In this document: one piece after another, positions 1 through 7,325 of the stretch
How the letters are laid out: every line of letters starts with the position of its first letter
Numbering within the stretch: position 1 is the stretch's first letter
NCBI RefSeq assembly: GCF_008477545.1
Contig: NZ_VORA01000002.1
Location: 558,001 to 622,000 of the forward strand
Origin: Roseibium aestuarii
GTDB lineage: Bacteria; Pseudomonadota; Alphaproteobacteria; Rhizobiales; Stappiaceae
Direction of reading: 5' to 3'
DNA length: 64,000 nt
Notes under the pieces: model-generated
Told to the model about the DNA's origin: nothing
Database searches by the model: none
What the model saw: the letters and a program-made list of their open reading frames with translations, nothing else
Program-made: the position numbers and the translations under genes

Positions 1-943
1 TCTCATCATCGGCTCCGGCCCGGCCGGCTACACCGCGGCAATCTATGCAGCCCGTGCGATGGTGCAGCCCACCCTGGTGTCCGGCATCCAGCCCGGCGGC
101 CAGCTGACCATCACCACCGACGTGGAAAACTATCCGGGCTTCGCCGATCCGATCCAGGGCCCCTGGCTCATGGAGCAGATGCAGAAGCAGGCCGAGCATG
201 TGGGCACCAAGATGGTCTATGACACCATCACCACCGCCGACCTCTCCAAGCGCCCCTTCACCTTCGAAACCGACAGCGGCACCACCTATACCGCCGACGC
301 GGTGATCATCGCGACCGGCGCCCAGGCGCGCTGGCTGGGCCTGCCCTCCGAAGAGGACTTCATGGGCGCCGGCGTGTCGGCCTGTGCCACCTGCGATGGC
401 TTCTTCTATCGCAACCGCGAAGTGGTTGTGGTCGGCGGCGGCAACACCGCCGTGGAAGAAGCCCTCTACCTCGCCAATCTCGCCTCCAAGGTGACCCTCG
501 TCCATCGCCGCGACAGCCTGCGCGCCGAGCGCATCCTGCAGGAGCGGCTCTTCGCCCATCCCAAGGTCGAGGTGATCTGGAACAGCGCCATTGACGAGAT
601 CCTCGGCGGCGGCGTCCCCAAGGGCGTCACTGGCGTGCGCCTGAAGAACACCCGCACGGGTGAACTCAGCGAACTCAAGACCGACGGCGTCTTCATCGCC
701 ATCGGCCACGCCCCGTCCGTGGACCTGTTCCGCGGCCAGCTGGAACTCAAGGCCGGCGACTATCTGGTCACCGCGCCCGACAGCACCAAGACCTCGATCC
801 CGGGCGTCTTTGCCGCCGGAGACGTGACCGACGACGTCTACCGCCAGGCGGTGACGGCCGCCGGCATGGGCTGCATGGCCGCGCTGGAGGCCGAGAAGTT
901 CCTCGCCGAACAGGACCTCCACGCGGTTGCGGCCGCCGAATAA
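1..943 (+). CDS. trxB: Thioredoxin reductase, 5' partial
   Basis: NADPH- and FAD-dependent flavoenzyme that reduces thioredoxin in the cytoplasm. The reading frame is already open at base 2, where it encodes the FAD-binding GSGPAGYTAA motif, so the true start lies just outside the window and only about ten residues are missing; the ATG at 59 is internal. The redox-active CATC motif (Cys codons at 383 and 392) is followed by DGFF, and the NADPH-binding GGGNTA motif lies about 20 residues later. The C-terminal GVFAAGDV motif (flavin contact) is intact, and the protein ends at TAA 941-943. The lsrB-type regulator follows 95 bp downstream on the same strand, a pairing I recall from Rhizobiales. 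Identification is secure. Confidence 0.96.
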   Translation, partial: LIIGSGPAGYTAAIYAARAMVQPTLVSGIQPGGQLTITTDVENYPGFADPIQGPWLMEQMQKQAEHVGTKMVYDTITTADLSKRPFTFETDSGTTYTADAVIIATGAQARWLGLPSEEDFMGAGVSACATCDGFFYRNREVVVVGGGNTAVEEALYLANLASKVTLVHRRDSLRAERILQERLFAHPKVEVIWNSAIDEILGGGVPKGVTGVRLKNTRTGELSELKTDGVFIAIGHAPSVDLFRGQLELKAGDYLVTAPDSTKTSIPGVFAAGDVTDDVYRQAVTAAGMGCMAALEAEKFLAEQDLHAVAAAE

Positions 944-1038
944 AACATTCACCTTCACCTGCAAGACTGCTCGACCGAGCGATCCTGCCTGCGAGCCCGC
1001 CCCCGGGCGGTCTCGCCCCTCAACCGGGAACACGAACC

Positions 1039-1938
1039 ATGGACTGGGACAAACTGCGTATCTTTCATGCTGCCGCCCAGGCGGGCAGCTTCACGCACGC
1101 AGGCGACGCGCTCAACATGAGCCAGTCCGCCGTGTCCCGTCAGGTCAGCTCCCTTGAGGCAGACCTGAATGTTCCCCTCTTCCATCGCCATGCCCGCGGC
1201 CTGCTCCTGACCGAACAGGGCGAGTTGCTCTACCGTACAGCCCGCGACGTGCTGATGAAGCTCGAGGCCGTGCAGGGCCGCCTGACCGACAGCAAGGAAA
1301 AGCCCTCCGGGATCCTGCGGGTCACCACCACCGTGGGCCTCGGCTCCACCTGGCTGACCTCCCGCATCAAGGATTTCGTGGATCTCTATCCGGATGTCGA
1401 ACTCCAGCTCATCTTCGACGACGACGAGCTCGACCTCGGCATGCGCGAAGCTGACGTGGCGATCCGCCTGCGTCAGCCCACCCAGCCCGACCTGATCCAG
1501 CGCAAGCTCTTCACGGTGCATTTCCACGTCTTTGCCTCGCCGCTGTACCTGAAGACCTTCGGCACGCCGAAGGAGATTTCCGAGCTCGACAAGAACCACC
1601 GGATCGTCACCTTCGGCGAGCAGGCCCCCGCCTACCTGCGCGAGATGAACTGGCTGGAGAAGGCCGGACGCCCGGCCCTCGACCCGCGCCGCTCCGTGCT
1701 CAAGCTGAACAACCTGGTCGCCATCAAGCGCGCGGTCCAGGAAGGCGTCGGCATCGCCATCCTTCCCGACTACATCATCGAGAAGGACAGCCAGCTGGTA
1801 CAGGTCCTCTCCGAACTGGAAGACAAGGTGCCCTCCTTCGACACCTATTTCGTCTATCCCTCGGAGCTGAAGAACACCGCCCGCATCACCGCCTTCCGTG
1901 ATTTCCTGGTGGCGGCTGCCGAAAACTGGTCGTTCTGA
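1039..1938 (+). CDS. lsrB: LysR-family regulator, LsrB/VtlR type
   Basis: A 299-residue LysR-type regulator. The N-terminal winged helix-turn-helix (about residues 1-60, including SQSAVSRQVSSLE) is followed by a periplasmic-binding-protein-like effector domain. The opening MDWDKLRIFHAAAQAGSFTH and the block HRHARGLLLTEQGELLYRT are characteristic of the LsrB/VtlR group of Rhizobiales, which from memory links redox and envelope physiology to AbcR small-RNA expression. It stands alone after trxB, and an AbcR-like RNA gene begins about 280 bp downstream. The predicted protein contains no cysteine, which is odd because I recall cysteine-based redox control being reported for the Sinorhizobium LsrB. 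Assignment to the group is by motif recognition; the regulatory target is inference from position. Confidence 0.88.
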   Translation: MDWDKLRIFHAAAQAGSFTHAGDALNMSQSAVSRQVSSLEADLNVPLFHRHARGLLLTEQGELLYRTARDVLMKLEAVQGRLTDSKEKPSGILRVTTTVGLGSTWLTSRIKDFVDLYPDVELQLIFDDDELDLGMREADVAIRLRQPTQPDLIQRKLFTVHFHVFASPLYLKTFGTPKEISELDKNHRIVTFGEQAPAYLREMNWLEKAGRPALDPRRSVLKLNNLVAIKRAVQEGVGIAILPDYIIEKDSQLVQVLSELEDKVPSFDTYFVYPSELKNTARITAFRDFLVAAAENWSF

Positions 1939-2158
1939 CCGGACAGGCTGCGCCAGCACGCAAGTCAGGAACGTCAGCCTTGCCGGGCCAGCCCCTTGCG
2001 TGAGTTATGCACCGCAGCCGCAGGCCCGCATTGCGCCGCACAATCGTGTGATGAACGCCCCTCACCCCCGATCAACCTCCTGATTTTCAACGATGTCTGG
2101 CACGAAAATCGACGGAATGACGCCGAAACTCGCTGCCTGCACACCAGCTATTAACTTT

Positions 2159-2176
2159 TTGCATAGCTGTATTGCA
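2159..2176. promoter_or_regulatory. Candidate LysR-type binding dyad upstream of AbcR-like RNA
   Basis: An imperfect inverted repeat with TGCA arms (2160-2163 and 2173-2176) around a central AGCTGTA-like core. It also contains a T-N11-A LysR box (T2159 to A2171). It is centred about 53 bp before the predicted RNA start, where LysR activators normally bind. The adjacent lsrB product is the obvious candidate, but this is inference. Confidence 0.4.
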
Positions 2177-2185
2177 GAGGTGCCT

Positions 2186-2214
2186 CTTGTTTGTTCAGCT
2201 TGTGCACTGCATAT
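2186..2214 (+). promoter_or_regulatory. Sigma70-type promoter of AbcR-like RNA
   Basis: A -35 of CTTGTT (2186-2191) and a -10 of GCATAT (2209-2214) are separated by 17 nt, close to the alphaproteobacterial CTTGAC-N17-CTATAT pattern. The predicted transcription start is about 2221. Confidence 0.5.
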
Positions 2215-2220
2215 AGGCAT

Positions 2221-2351
2221 CACTGTTGGTTCTCGGGCAGCACACTTCCTCCCAGTGCTGCCTTACCAGCTGTTCCCCTCTGGAAGGTGATTCCACTGCT
2301 CTCGCAGTGAATCAAATCAAACTGCCGGGCCCTCAGGCCCGGCTTTTTTTT
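2221..2351 (+). ncRNA. AbcR-like (alpha-r15 family) trans-acting small RNA
   Basis: AbcR RNAs are Hfq-dependent regulators that base-pair near ribosome-binding sites of many ABC-transporter mRNAs. The predicted transcript is about 130 nt. Hairpin 1 has a perfect 8-bp stem (GGCAGCAC 2236-2243 with GTGCTGCC 2255-2262) presenting the loop ACTTCCTCCCA, an anti-Shine-Dalgarno sequence containing CTCCCA. A single-stranded TTCCCCTC (2273-2280) follows, matching the second AbcR seed as I remember it. Then comes hairpin 2 (CACTGC/GCAGTG, 2294-2309) and an intrinsic terminator. Family assignment rests on the two seed motifs, the architecture and lsrB proximity, not on a covariance search. Only one clear AbcR copy is visible here, whereas several rhizobia carry two. 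Confidence 0.78.
2324..2351 (+). terminator. Intrinsic terminator of AbcR-like RNA
   Basis: A perfect 8-bp GCCGGGCC/GGCCCGGC stem with a CTCA loop, followed by eight consecutive T (2344-2351). Confidence 0.92.
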
Positions 2352-2469
2352 GCCTTGCATGGCGAACGCATGCGGCCCTGCCCCGCCGGTCCACGCCCGC
2401 CGCCGGATGCCTTCCCGGCAAACCTGTCCGATTTTTAATCTTGACCCGTCTTTAAACCGGCCGCGCCCC

Positions 2470-2593
2470 TCCCCAGATCAGGAAGGAACGCAAGCCAAGA
2501 CGCGTTCGCGCCCCCCTGATGTGCAGGCAAGCCCCCCAGCCTGCACACAAGAAGGCCGGCTCTCCTGCCCCGGAGCGCCGGCCTTTCTTTTTT
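2470..2593 (+). ncRNA. Candidate second small RNA with three stacked hairpins
   Basis: No protein gene fits between the AbcR terminator and msrP, yet the sequence is highly structured. Hairpin A pairs ATCAGG (2477-2482) with CCTGAT (2515-2520), with an inner GAACGC/GCGTTC stem. Hairpin B is a perfect 8-bp GTGCAGGC/GCCTGCAC stem (2521-2528/2539-2546) presenting the loop AAGCCCCCCA. Hairpin C is an intrinsic terminator. C-rich loops are typical of rhizobial small RNAs that target purine-rich ribosome-binding sites. A perfect -35 CTTGAC lies at 2440-2445, but I see no -10 at the normal spacing, so the 5' end is uncertain; it could be processed from a longer transcript. I do not recognise the family. 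Confidence 0.6.
2552..2593 (+). terminator. Intrinsic terminator of second RNA candidate
   Basis: A 9-bp AAGGCCGGC/GCCGGCCTT stem (2552-2560/2577-2585) encloses a CTCC/GGAG inner stem and is followed by a T-rich tract to 2593. The T tract is on the + strand, so it serves a + transcript rather than the converging msrP. Confidence 0.85.
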
Positions 2594-2619
2594 GGCATGT
2601 CAGCGACGGATCTTGCGGA

Positions 2620-3597
2620 TCAGCGATAGAGGCTCATGTCCGTCTTCCAGTCCGGATAGAGCGACGCCACCTGATCGACGTAACCATTGAAGATCAGCGT
2701 CTCGCGACGCTCCCGCGTGCCCAGGATCTGCTCGTCCGCCTGGCTCCAGCGCGGATGGGAGACACCCGGGTTCACATTGGCCCAGAACCCGTATTCCGAA
2801 GCCTGAATGGCCTCCCAGAGACCGACCGGCTGCTTGTCGGTGAAGGAAATGCGGACAATCGACTTGATCGACTTGAACCCGTATTTCCACGGCACCGCCA
2901 GGCGCAGCGGGGCGCCGAACTGCTTCTGCAAGGGCTTGCCATAGACCCCCGTCACCATGAAGGCGAGCTCGTTGGTTGCCTCGGCCAGCGTCAGCCCCTC
3001 CACATAGGGCCAGGGATACCAGGGCTGGTTCTGCCCTTCCGCCATGTTCGGATCGAGGAAGGTCTCGAAGCGCACGTATTTCGCCGCAGAGGTCGGGGAC
3101 GCCAGCTTCACCAGCTCGGCCAGCGGGAAGCCGGACCAGGGCACGGCCATGGACCAGGCCTCGACGCAGCGGTGCCGGTAGAGACGCTCTTCCAGCGGCA
3201 TGCGCTTGAGCAGATCGTCGATGTCCAGCGTCATCGGCTTGTCGACCAGCCCGTCGATCTCCACCGTCCAGGGCCGGATGCGCAGTGCCTGCGCGGCCCG
3301 GTGGATCTCCTTGTGGGTGCCGAATTCGTAGAAATTGTTGTAGCGCGAGCTGACCTCTTCCGGCGTGATCTCCCGATCAAGCCGGTAGGTCTCGTTGCGC
3401 GGCACCGGATAAAGGCCGGCAGAAGGATCCTCCTCGGCGCGGGCCGCTCCGGGCCGCAAGCCCGCAAGACCGGCACTGCCGACCAGAACCGCGCCACTGC
3501 CCTTCAGGAACTTGCGCCGGTTCAGAAAGACCGATTCCGGGGTCGCTTCCCGCTCGGGGATCGCCCAGGAGGGCTTGAAGATCACGTTCATGGTCAC
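2620..3597 (-). CDS. msrP: Protein-methionine-sulfoxide reductase, catalytic subunit MsrP
   Basis: Periplasmic molybdopterin enzyme that repairs oxidised methionines in envelope proteins. The 325-residue product has a Tat signal with twin arginines (NRRKFLKGSG, about residues 26-35), and the mature sulfite-oxidase-fold domain contains RCVEAWSM, whose Cys is the expected molybdenum ligand. Length matches the family. Two in-frame ATGs open the gene; the first is used here, the second is two codons later. The heme membrane partner gene msrQ is not adjacent on either side, so it must be elsewhere or absent. The moaD-moaE pair near 48.5 kb supplies part of the molybdopterin pathway. Expressed toward the small-RNA region, alone. 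Confidence 0.93.
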   Translation of the reverse strand: MTMNVIFKPSWAIPEREATPESVFLNRRKFLKGSGAVLVGSAGLAGLRPGAARAEEDPSAGLYPVPRNETYRLDREITPEEVSSRYNNFYEFGTHKEIHRAAQALRIRPWTVEIDGLVDKPMTLDIDDLLKRMPLEERLYRHRCVEAWSMAVPWSGFPLAELVKLASPTSAAKYVRFETFLDPNMAEGQNQPWYPWPYVEGLTLAEATNELAFMVTGVYGKPLQKQFGAPLRLAVPWKYGFKSIKSIVRISFTDKQPVGLWEAIQASEYGFWANVNPGVSHPRWSQADEQILGTRERRETLIFNGYVDQVASLYPDWKTDMSLYR

Positions 3598-3960
3598 ATT
3601 CCTCGTGGATCATGTCGACGGACACCAGATGACCGCAACAGGTCCTCAACTGCAAATAACGCGAAGGTGAGCGCCGGCCACCCCCTGCCGAAAGCCTGGG
3701 CCTCGGAAAATCGACAATAAGGGAAAATACGTAAATTCTCACTCTCAGATTGAAATTCTATCCGAGCGGCGCTTATGCTCAATAAATTTTATCCCCTTGA
3801 AATATAGCAGGCTAACTACAAGTCTGGAACAAAGTATAACTGCCCCTGCTGCGGAGACGTCTTGAAGGGTTTCCTGCAAATGATTCCTGCGGTTGCCGAG
3901 ATTGAGGAGCGGAACGCCGCTCCGGATCGGGCCCGAAGCCCCTTTCTCTGCGAAGCCGTT
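3598..3960. other. AT-richer intergenic region upstream of msrP and the amidohydrolase
   Basis: About 360 bp between divergent genes. The segment around 3700-3840 is clearly richer in A/T than the surroundings and must hold both promoters. I cannot assign a single unambiguous -35/-10 pair. No convincing coding frame, repeat or RNA was seen. Confidence 0.5.
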
Positions 3961-4062
3961 ATGGATCGAAGAGGTTTCGTGACCGGTGGCGCCGCGGTTT
4001 CGGCACTCTCGGGCTGGCAAGCGGATGGTCCTCCCGCGCGCATGCGCAAGGCGCAGAGGTGA
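3961..4062 (+). pseudogene. Out-of-frame Tat signal peptide belonging to the next gene
   Basis: The ATG at 3961 opens a short frame beginning MDRRGFVTGGAAVSAL, a typical Tat signal start with twin arginines and a small hydrophobic core. It ends at TGA 4060-4062. Reading the frame of the downstream amidohydrolase backwards across 4005-4058 gives TLGLASGWSSRAHAQGAE, which supplies the rest of the hydrophobic segment and an AHA signal-peptidase site directly before the mature enzyme. The two halves fit together if one base is missing around 4003-4015. Either the gene is frameshifted in this strain, or the assembly has an indel here. Confidence 0.65.
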
Positions 4063-5675
4063 CGATCTTCACAGGCGGCACCATCCTGACCGTCGATGCC
4101 GACTTCTCCGAGGCCGAAGCCATTGCCATCCAGGGGGACAAGATCCTCGCCGTGGGCTCTCTCGCGGAAGTGACCAAGGCGGCAGGCAGCGGGGCAAAGA
4201 CTGTCGACCTGCAGGGCAAGGTCATGCTTCCCGGTTTCGTGGAGGCCCACACCCATCCGATTTCGGGTGGCTTGCTCGCATCCTTTGGCGAGTATGTCGG
4301 TGTCGCCAGTTTCGGCAGCACCGAGGAAGTGATCGAGCATCTCCGCCGCCTCGCCGCAGACACCCCCAAGGGCGACTGGATCGTCGGCATCAATTACGAC
4401 CCATCCCTTCAGGTCGGCCCGGAAGAGCTGACCCTGGATGATCTCGACCGGGTCTCGACGGAGCATCCGGTCTTCGTGCTGAATGCCTCCGGTCATCTGG
4501 GATATGCCAACCGCATGGCCTTCGCCGCCGCTGGCATCGACGAGAATGTCGTCGCCCCTCCCGGCGCCGAATATGTGCGCGACGCTTCCGGCAAGCTGAA
4601 CGGGGTCATGAAGAACAACACCGCCTGGCTTCCCGTCCTGTTTGCCAATCCGGCAGCTCAGGCAGCCAAGCCGAGCGAAGCCCTCGTCAGCCTGACCCAG
4701 CGCTTCTCCAGGGTCGGCCTGACGACGCTCACCGACCTGAGCTTCGGCGGGGTTACCAGCGGACCGGGCGACATGGAAGTTGTCAAGGCAGCCTACGCCA
4801 CCGGCAAGATGGCCGCGCGTCTGCGGGCCTATCCGCTCACGAACTATGATGATGCCTGGGACAAGGTCAACCTGATCGACACGCCCGGCATGGGCGATGG
4901 CCTTTTCCGCGTCTGTGGTTACAAGCTGATTGCGGACGGGTCCAACCAGGGGTTCACAGGCCTTCAGCGCGAACCTTATCTGAATTCCACTGACCGTGGC
5001 CTCTCCTATATGAGCGTCGAGGAGCTCGCGAAGCGCGGCACGCGCTGGGGCCAGAAGGGCTGGCTCCTCTCCATTCACGGCAATGGCGACGCAGGCATCG
5101 ACAACGTTCTCGACGCCTGCGAGAAGATCCGCGATGCGGGCGTCGATCTCGCGAAGGTCCGGACCCGGATCGAGCATTGCTCCATTCTCCATGACGACCA
5201 GATCGCCCGAATGAAGGAGCTTGGCGTTCAGGCCAGCTTCCTCATCGGACACGTTCATTACTGGGGCGTTGCCATGCGGGATCGGGTCTTCGGCGAAGAG
5301 AAGGCAAAGCTGCTGGACCGAGCCAGAAGCTGCGAGAAGGCAGGCGTCGGCTTCACCCTTCACTCGGACTATTTCGTCACCGAGCCCAATCCGCTGCACA
5401 TGATCGAGATGGCCGTGACCCGCAAGACCTGGAAGGAACCGGATTACGTTCTGGCGCCCGACGAGCGGATCTCCGTCGAGACGGCCATTCGTGCCATGAC
5501 CATCAACGCCGCCTGGCAGATGGGCTCCGAGCATGAGATCGGCAGCCTTGAAGCGGGCAAGTTCGCCGACTTCGTCCTCCTCGAAAAGGATCCCCGGAAA
5601 GTCGACCCCGACACGATCAAGGAGATCGCCGTGCTTGAAACCTGGCTTGGCGGCACTCCGGTTCACAAGGCCTAG
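4059..5675 (+). CDS. Amidohydrolase, YtcJ-like metal-dependent hydrolase
   Basis: A 538-residue amidohydrolase-superfamily enzyme resembling YtcJ and N-substituted-formamide deformylases. It has the N-terminal beta-strand segment TIFTGGTILTVDADF, the metal-binding HTH in VEAHTHPIS (about residue 65), an HGNGD motif near residue 345, an IEHC motif near residue 370 and a late HSDYF segment, then the C-terminal GSLEAGKFADFVLLEKDP typical of the family. Substrate is unknown. The only in-frame start is GTG 4059 with a weak AAGG upstream, but the sequence just before it encodes an AHA cleavage site, so the original protein was probably exported by Tat (see the preceding entry). As it stands the enzyme would be cytosolic or untranslated. 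An outer-membrane channel-like gene follows 49 bp downstream and probably forms a pair with it. Confidence 0.85.
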   Translation: MTIFTGGTILTVDADFSEAEAIAIQGDKILAVGSLAEVTKAAGSGAKTVDLQGKVMLPGFVEAHTHPISGGLLASFGEYVGVASFGSTEEVIEHLRRLAADTPKGDWIVGINYDPSLQVGPEELTLDDLDRVSTEHPVFVLNASGHLGYANRMAFAAAGIDENVVAPPGAEYVRDASGKLNGVMKNNTAWLPVLFANPAAQAAKPSEALVSLTQRFSRVGLTTLTDLSFGGVTSGPGDMEVVKAAYATGKMAARLRAYPLTNYDDAWDKVNLIDTPGMGDGLFRVCGYKLIADGSNQGFTGLQREPYLNSTDRGLSYMSVEELAKRGTRWGQKGWLLSIHGNGDAGIDNVLDACEKIRDAGVDLAKVRTRIEHCSILHDDQIARMKELGVQASFLIGHVHYWGVAMRDRVFGEEKAKLLDRARSCEKAGVGFTLHSDYFVTEPNPLHMIEMAVTRKTWKEPDYVLAPDERISVETAIRAMTINAAWQMGSEHEIGSLEAGKFADFVLLEKDPRKVDPDTIKEIAVLETWLGGTPVHKA

Positions 5676-5724
5676 TCGCACGTCGATGGGGCAGATCCAG
5701 CGGGCTCACCCGGGAGGAGCAAGA

Positions 5725-6657
5725 ATGATGTCACGAGTGTTCCGGCTCCTGCCGGTGGCGGCCCTTGCTGCCCTCCTGCCGGGTGCTCCGGCATCACAGG
5801 CAGCCGAGTCCGGCTCCGGCCTCTATATCGGCGGCTCGTCCGCCTTCGGTGCCGGCGCCACCCCGCCCCCTGGCTTCTATGCCACGGTCGGTGCCATTGC
5901 CTATGACGGCGACGTCGACAGGGTCGTGGCCGACGGCGTCGTGGACCTGAATGTGCGCAAGACCGTATTCGCTGCCCTCGGCAACGCGCTTTACGTCTCC
6001 CCTTACGGGCTCTTCGGCGGCAACGCGAGCATTTCGGCCACGCTCCCCTTCGCCAATCACACCGCTCTCGAGGCATCAGCCTCGGGAGCGGTAACGGGCA
6101 ACCTCTCCACCTCCGGCTGGGGGGTGGGCGATATCAGTCTCAAGATCCAGAACGGCTGGTCGCACGGGAGCTTTGCCCACACCGTCTCGTTGACCACATG
6201 GCTGCCGACCGGGACCTACGCCACCGGCTTCCAGCCCAACGCCGGCAAGAACCATGTGGGCTTTGACGCCTCATGGGCTTTCACGAAAGTCTGGAAGGAG
6301 AGCGGCATCGAGCTCTCCTCGGCGATCGGATACACGATCGAGCTGGAAAACCCCTCCACCAATTACCGGAATGGCGACACCTTCCACCTGGAAGCAGCTC
6401 TCGGATATCAGTTCGCCCCGGGATGGACCGCAGGTGTAGCAGGCTATGGCATCACCCAGGTCACTGGCGACAGCGGCAGCGGCGCAACGCTCGGCGACTT
6501 CAAGCGCCGAACCTATGCAGTCGGTCCGGCCTTCGGCTATTCAACCCGCATCGGCGGCAAGGGGGTCAGCTTCAGCGGCCGTCATTTCCGGGAGTTCGGC
6601 GTGGAGAATTCCTTCCAGGGCCACGTCACCTTCATGTCCGGGACCATGCGGTTCTGA
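5725..6657 (+). CDS. Outer-membrane protein of the SphA/MetA-degradation-pathway type
   Basis: A 310-residue protein with a clear Sec signal peptide (VAALAALLPGAPASQA, cleavage about residue 28) and alternating aromatic/polar strands typical of a beta-barrel, ending in the C-terminal phenylalanine (GTMRF) expected for outer-membrane insertion. The pattern around GVGDISLKIQNGW and TWLPTG resembles the putative channel proteins found with aromatic-compound degradation genes. The ATG at 5725 (a second ATG follows at once) has a strong GGAGG at 5712-5716. Placed directly after the amidohydrolase, it may admit that enzyme's substrate into the periplasm; this is inference from position. Confidence 0.75.
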   Translation: MMSRVFRLLPVAALAALLPGAPASQAAESGSGLYIGGSSAFGAGATPPPGFYATVGAIAYDGDVDRVVADGVVDLNVRKTVFAALGNALYVSPYGLFGGNASISATLPFANHTALEASASGAVTGNLSTSGWGVGDISLKIQNGWSHGSFAHTVSLTTWLPTGTYATGFQPNAGKNHVGFDASWAFTKVWKESGIELSSAIGYTIELENPSTNYRNGDTFHLEAALGYQFAPGWTAGVAGYGITQVTGDSGSGATLGDFKRRTYAVGPAFGYSTRIGGKGVSFSGRHFREFGVENSFQGHVTFMSGTMRF

Positions 6658-6837
6658 ACATCGCCGATCGTGCCGCACCCAAGCCGTGATGATCGCGGCT
6701 GATACGCCCATGACCTACGCCGGAACAGCGGGCGGTCCCACGTCACGGGATTTTCCGCAAACCACCACGCGCAGCCCTCACCATTGCCCCAATCCGTTCC
6801 TATCTTGAACGGATCGCCATTGCGAGAGGAGCCGGTC

Positions 6838-7164
6838 ATGAGACCTTCCCACCAGCGTGCCCTGATGCTCATGATGCTGCTTGGAACCGCGTGCCTGACG
6901 GCCGGGCTCTCTGTTGCCCCTTCGAACGTCCTTGCCCAGAGCGGCGGCGCGAGCGCGCTCTACGGTCAGAACACGTCCGATCCGCGCGCGCGCCTTCCCT
7001 CGGCCGAACAGCAGCTCAACGAGAACCGCACCCGCCAGCTCAACGATCTGCACACCCGCCAGCTGAACGAGAGGCTGGACCGCATGCGCCGCCAGGAATT
7101 CCAGCAGATGCTCGGCACCCCCTGCGCCAACGGCGTCGCGCCGCCCTGCAAGTCCCACTACTGA
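6838..7164 (+). CDS. Small secreted protein of unknown function
   Basis: A 108-residue product with an N-terminal signal peptide (LMLMMLLGTACLTAGLSVAP, cleavage near LAQS). The short mature part is rich in Gln, Arg and Asn and contains repeated RQLN units (RQLNDLHTRQLNERLDRM), predicting an amphipathic helix, then a C-terminal CANG...PPCKS segment that could form one disulfide. Start ATG 6838 is preceded by GAGAGGAG at 6824-6831. The signal contains Cys 17 but not a convincing lipobox. No family recognised. The 180 bp before it hold no gene but include one copy of the TGCGGAAA motif (minus strand, 6752-6759). Confidence 0.7.
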   Translation: MRPSHQRALMLMMLLGTACLTAGLSVAPSNVLAQSGGASALYGQNTSDPRARLPSAEQQLNENRTRQLNDLHTRQLNERLDRMRRQEFQQMLGTPCANGVAPPCKSHY

Positions 7165-7225
7165 ACCACGCGGAGCGTGGCTTCGCAGAATGGTGGTCAC
7201 AATGCGCCGGATCGCGCCGGCGAAC

Positions 7226-7257
7226 GAAAAAAACCGCCCCCACTGAAGGGGGGCGGC
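7226..7257 (-). terminator. Intrinsic terminator of the DUF992 gene
   Basis: On the minus strand a GC-rich 9-bp stem (7233-7241 with 7248-7256) is followed by a run of seven T (A7227-7233 on +). Confidence 0.85.
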
Positions 7258-7325
7258 AAGTTGGACGGGAAACCCGGAAGAGAACCCGGGCTTCTGTCGG
7301 GGCTGAACAGAATGGATCGGGCAGA

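Noticed and set aside
2518-2630. Short frame after AGGAAGGA (ATG 2518)
   Set aside because: The spacing is wrong and the sequence is explained better by the hairpins of the RNA candidate.
3816-5681. 621-codon minus-strand frame
   Set aside because: Antisense to the amidohydrolase; no recognisable domain.
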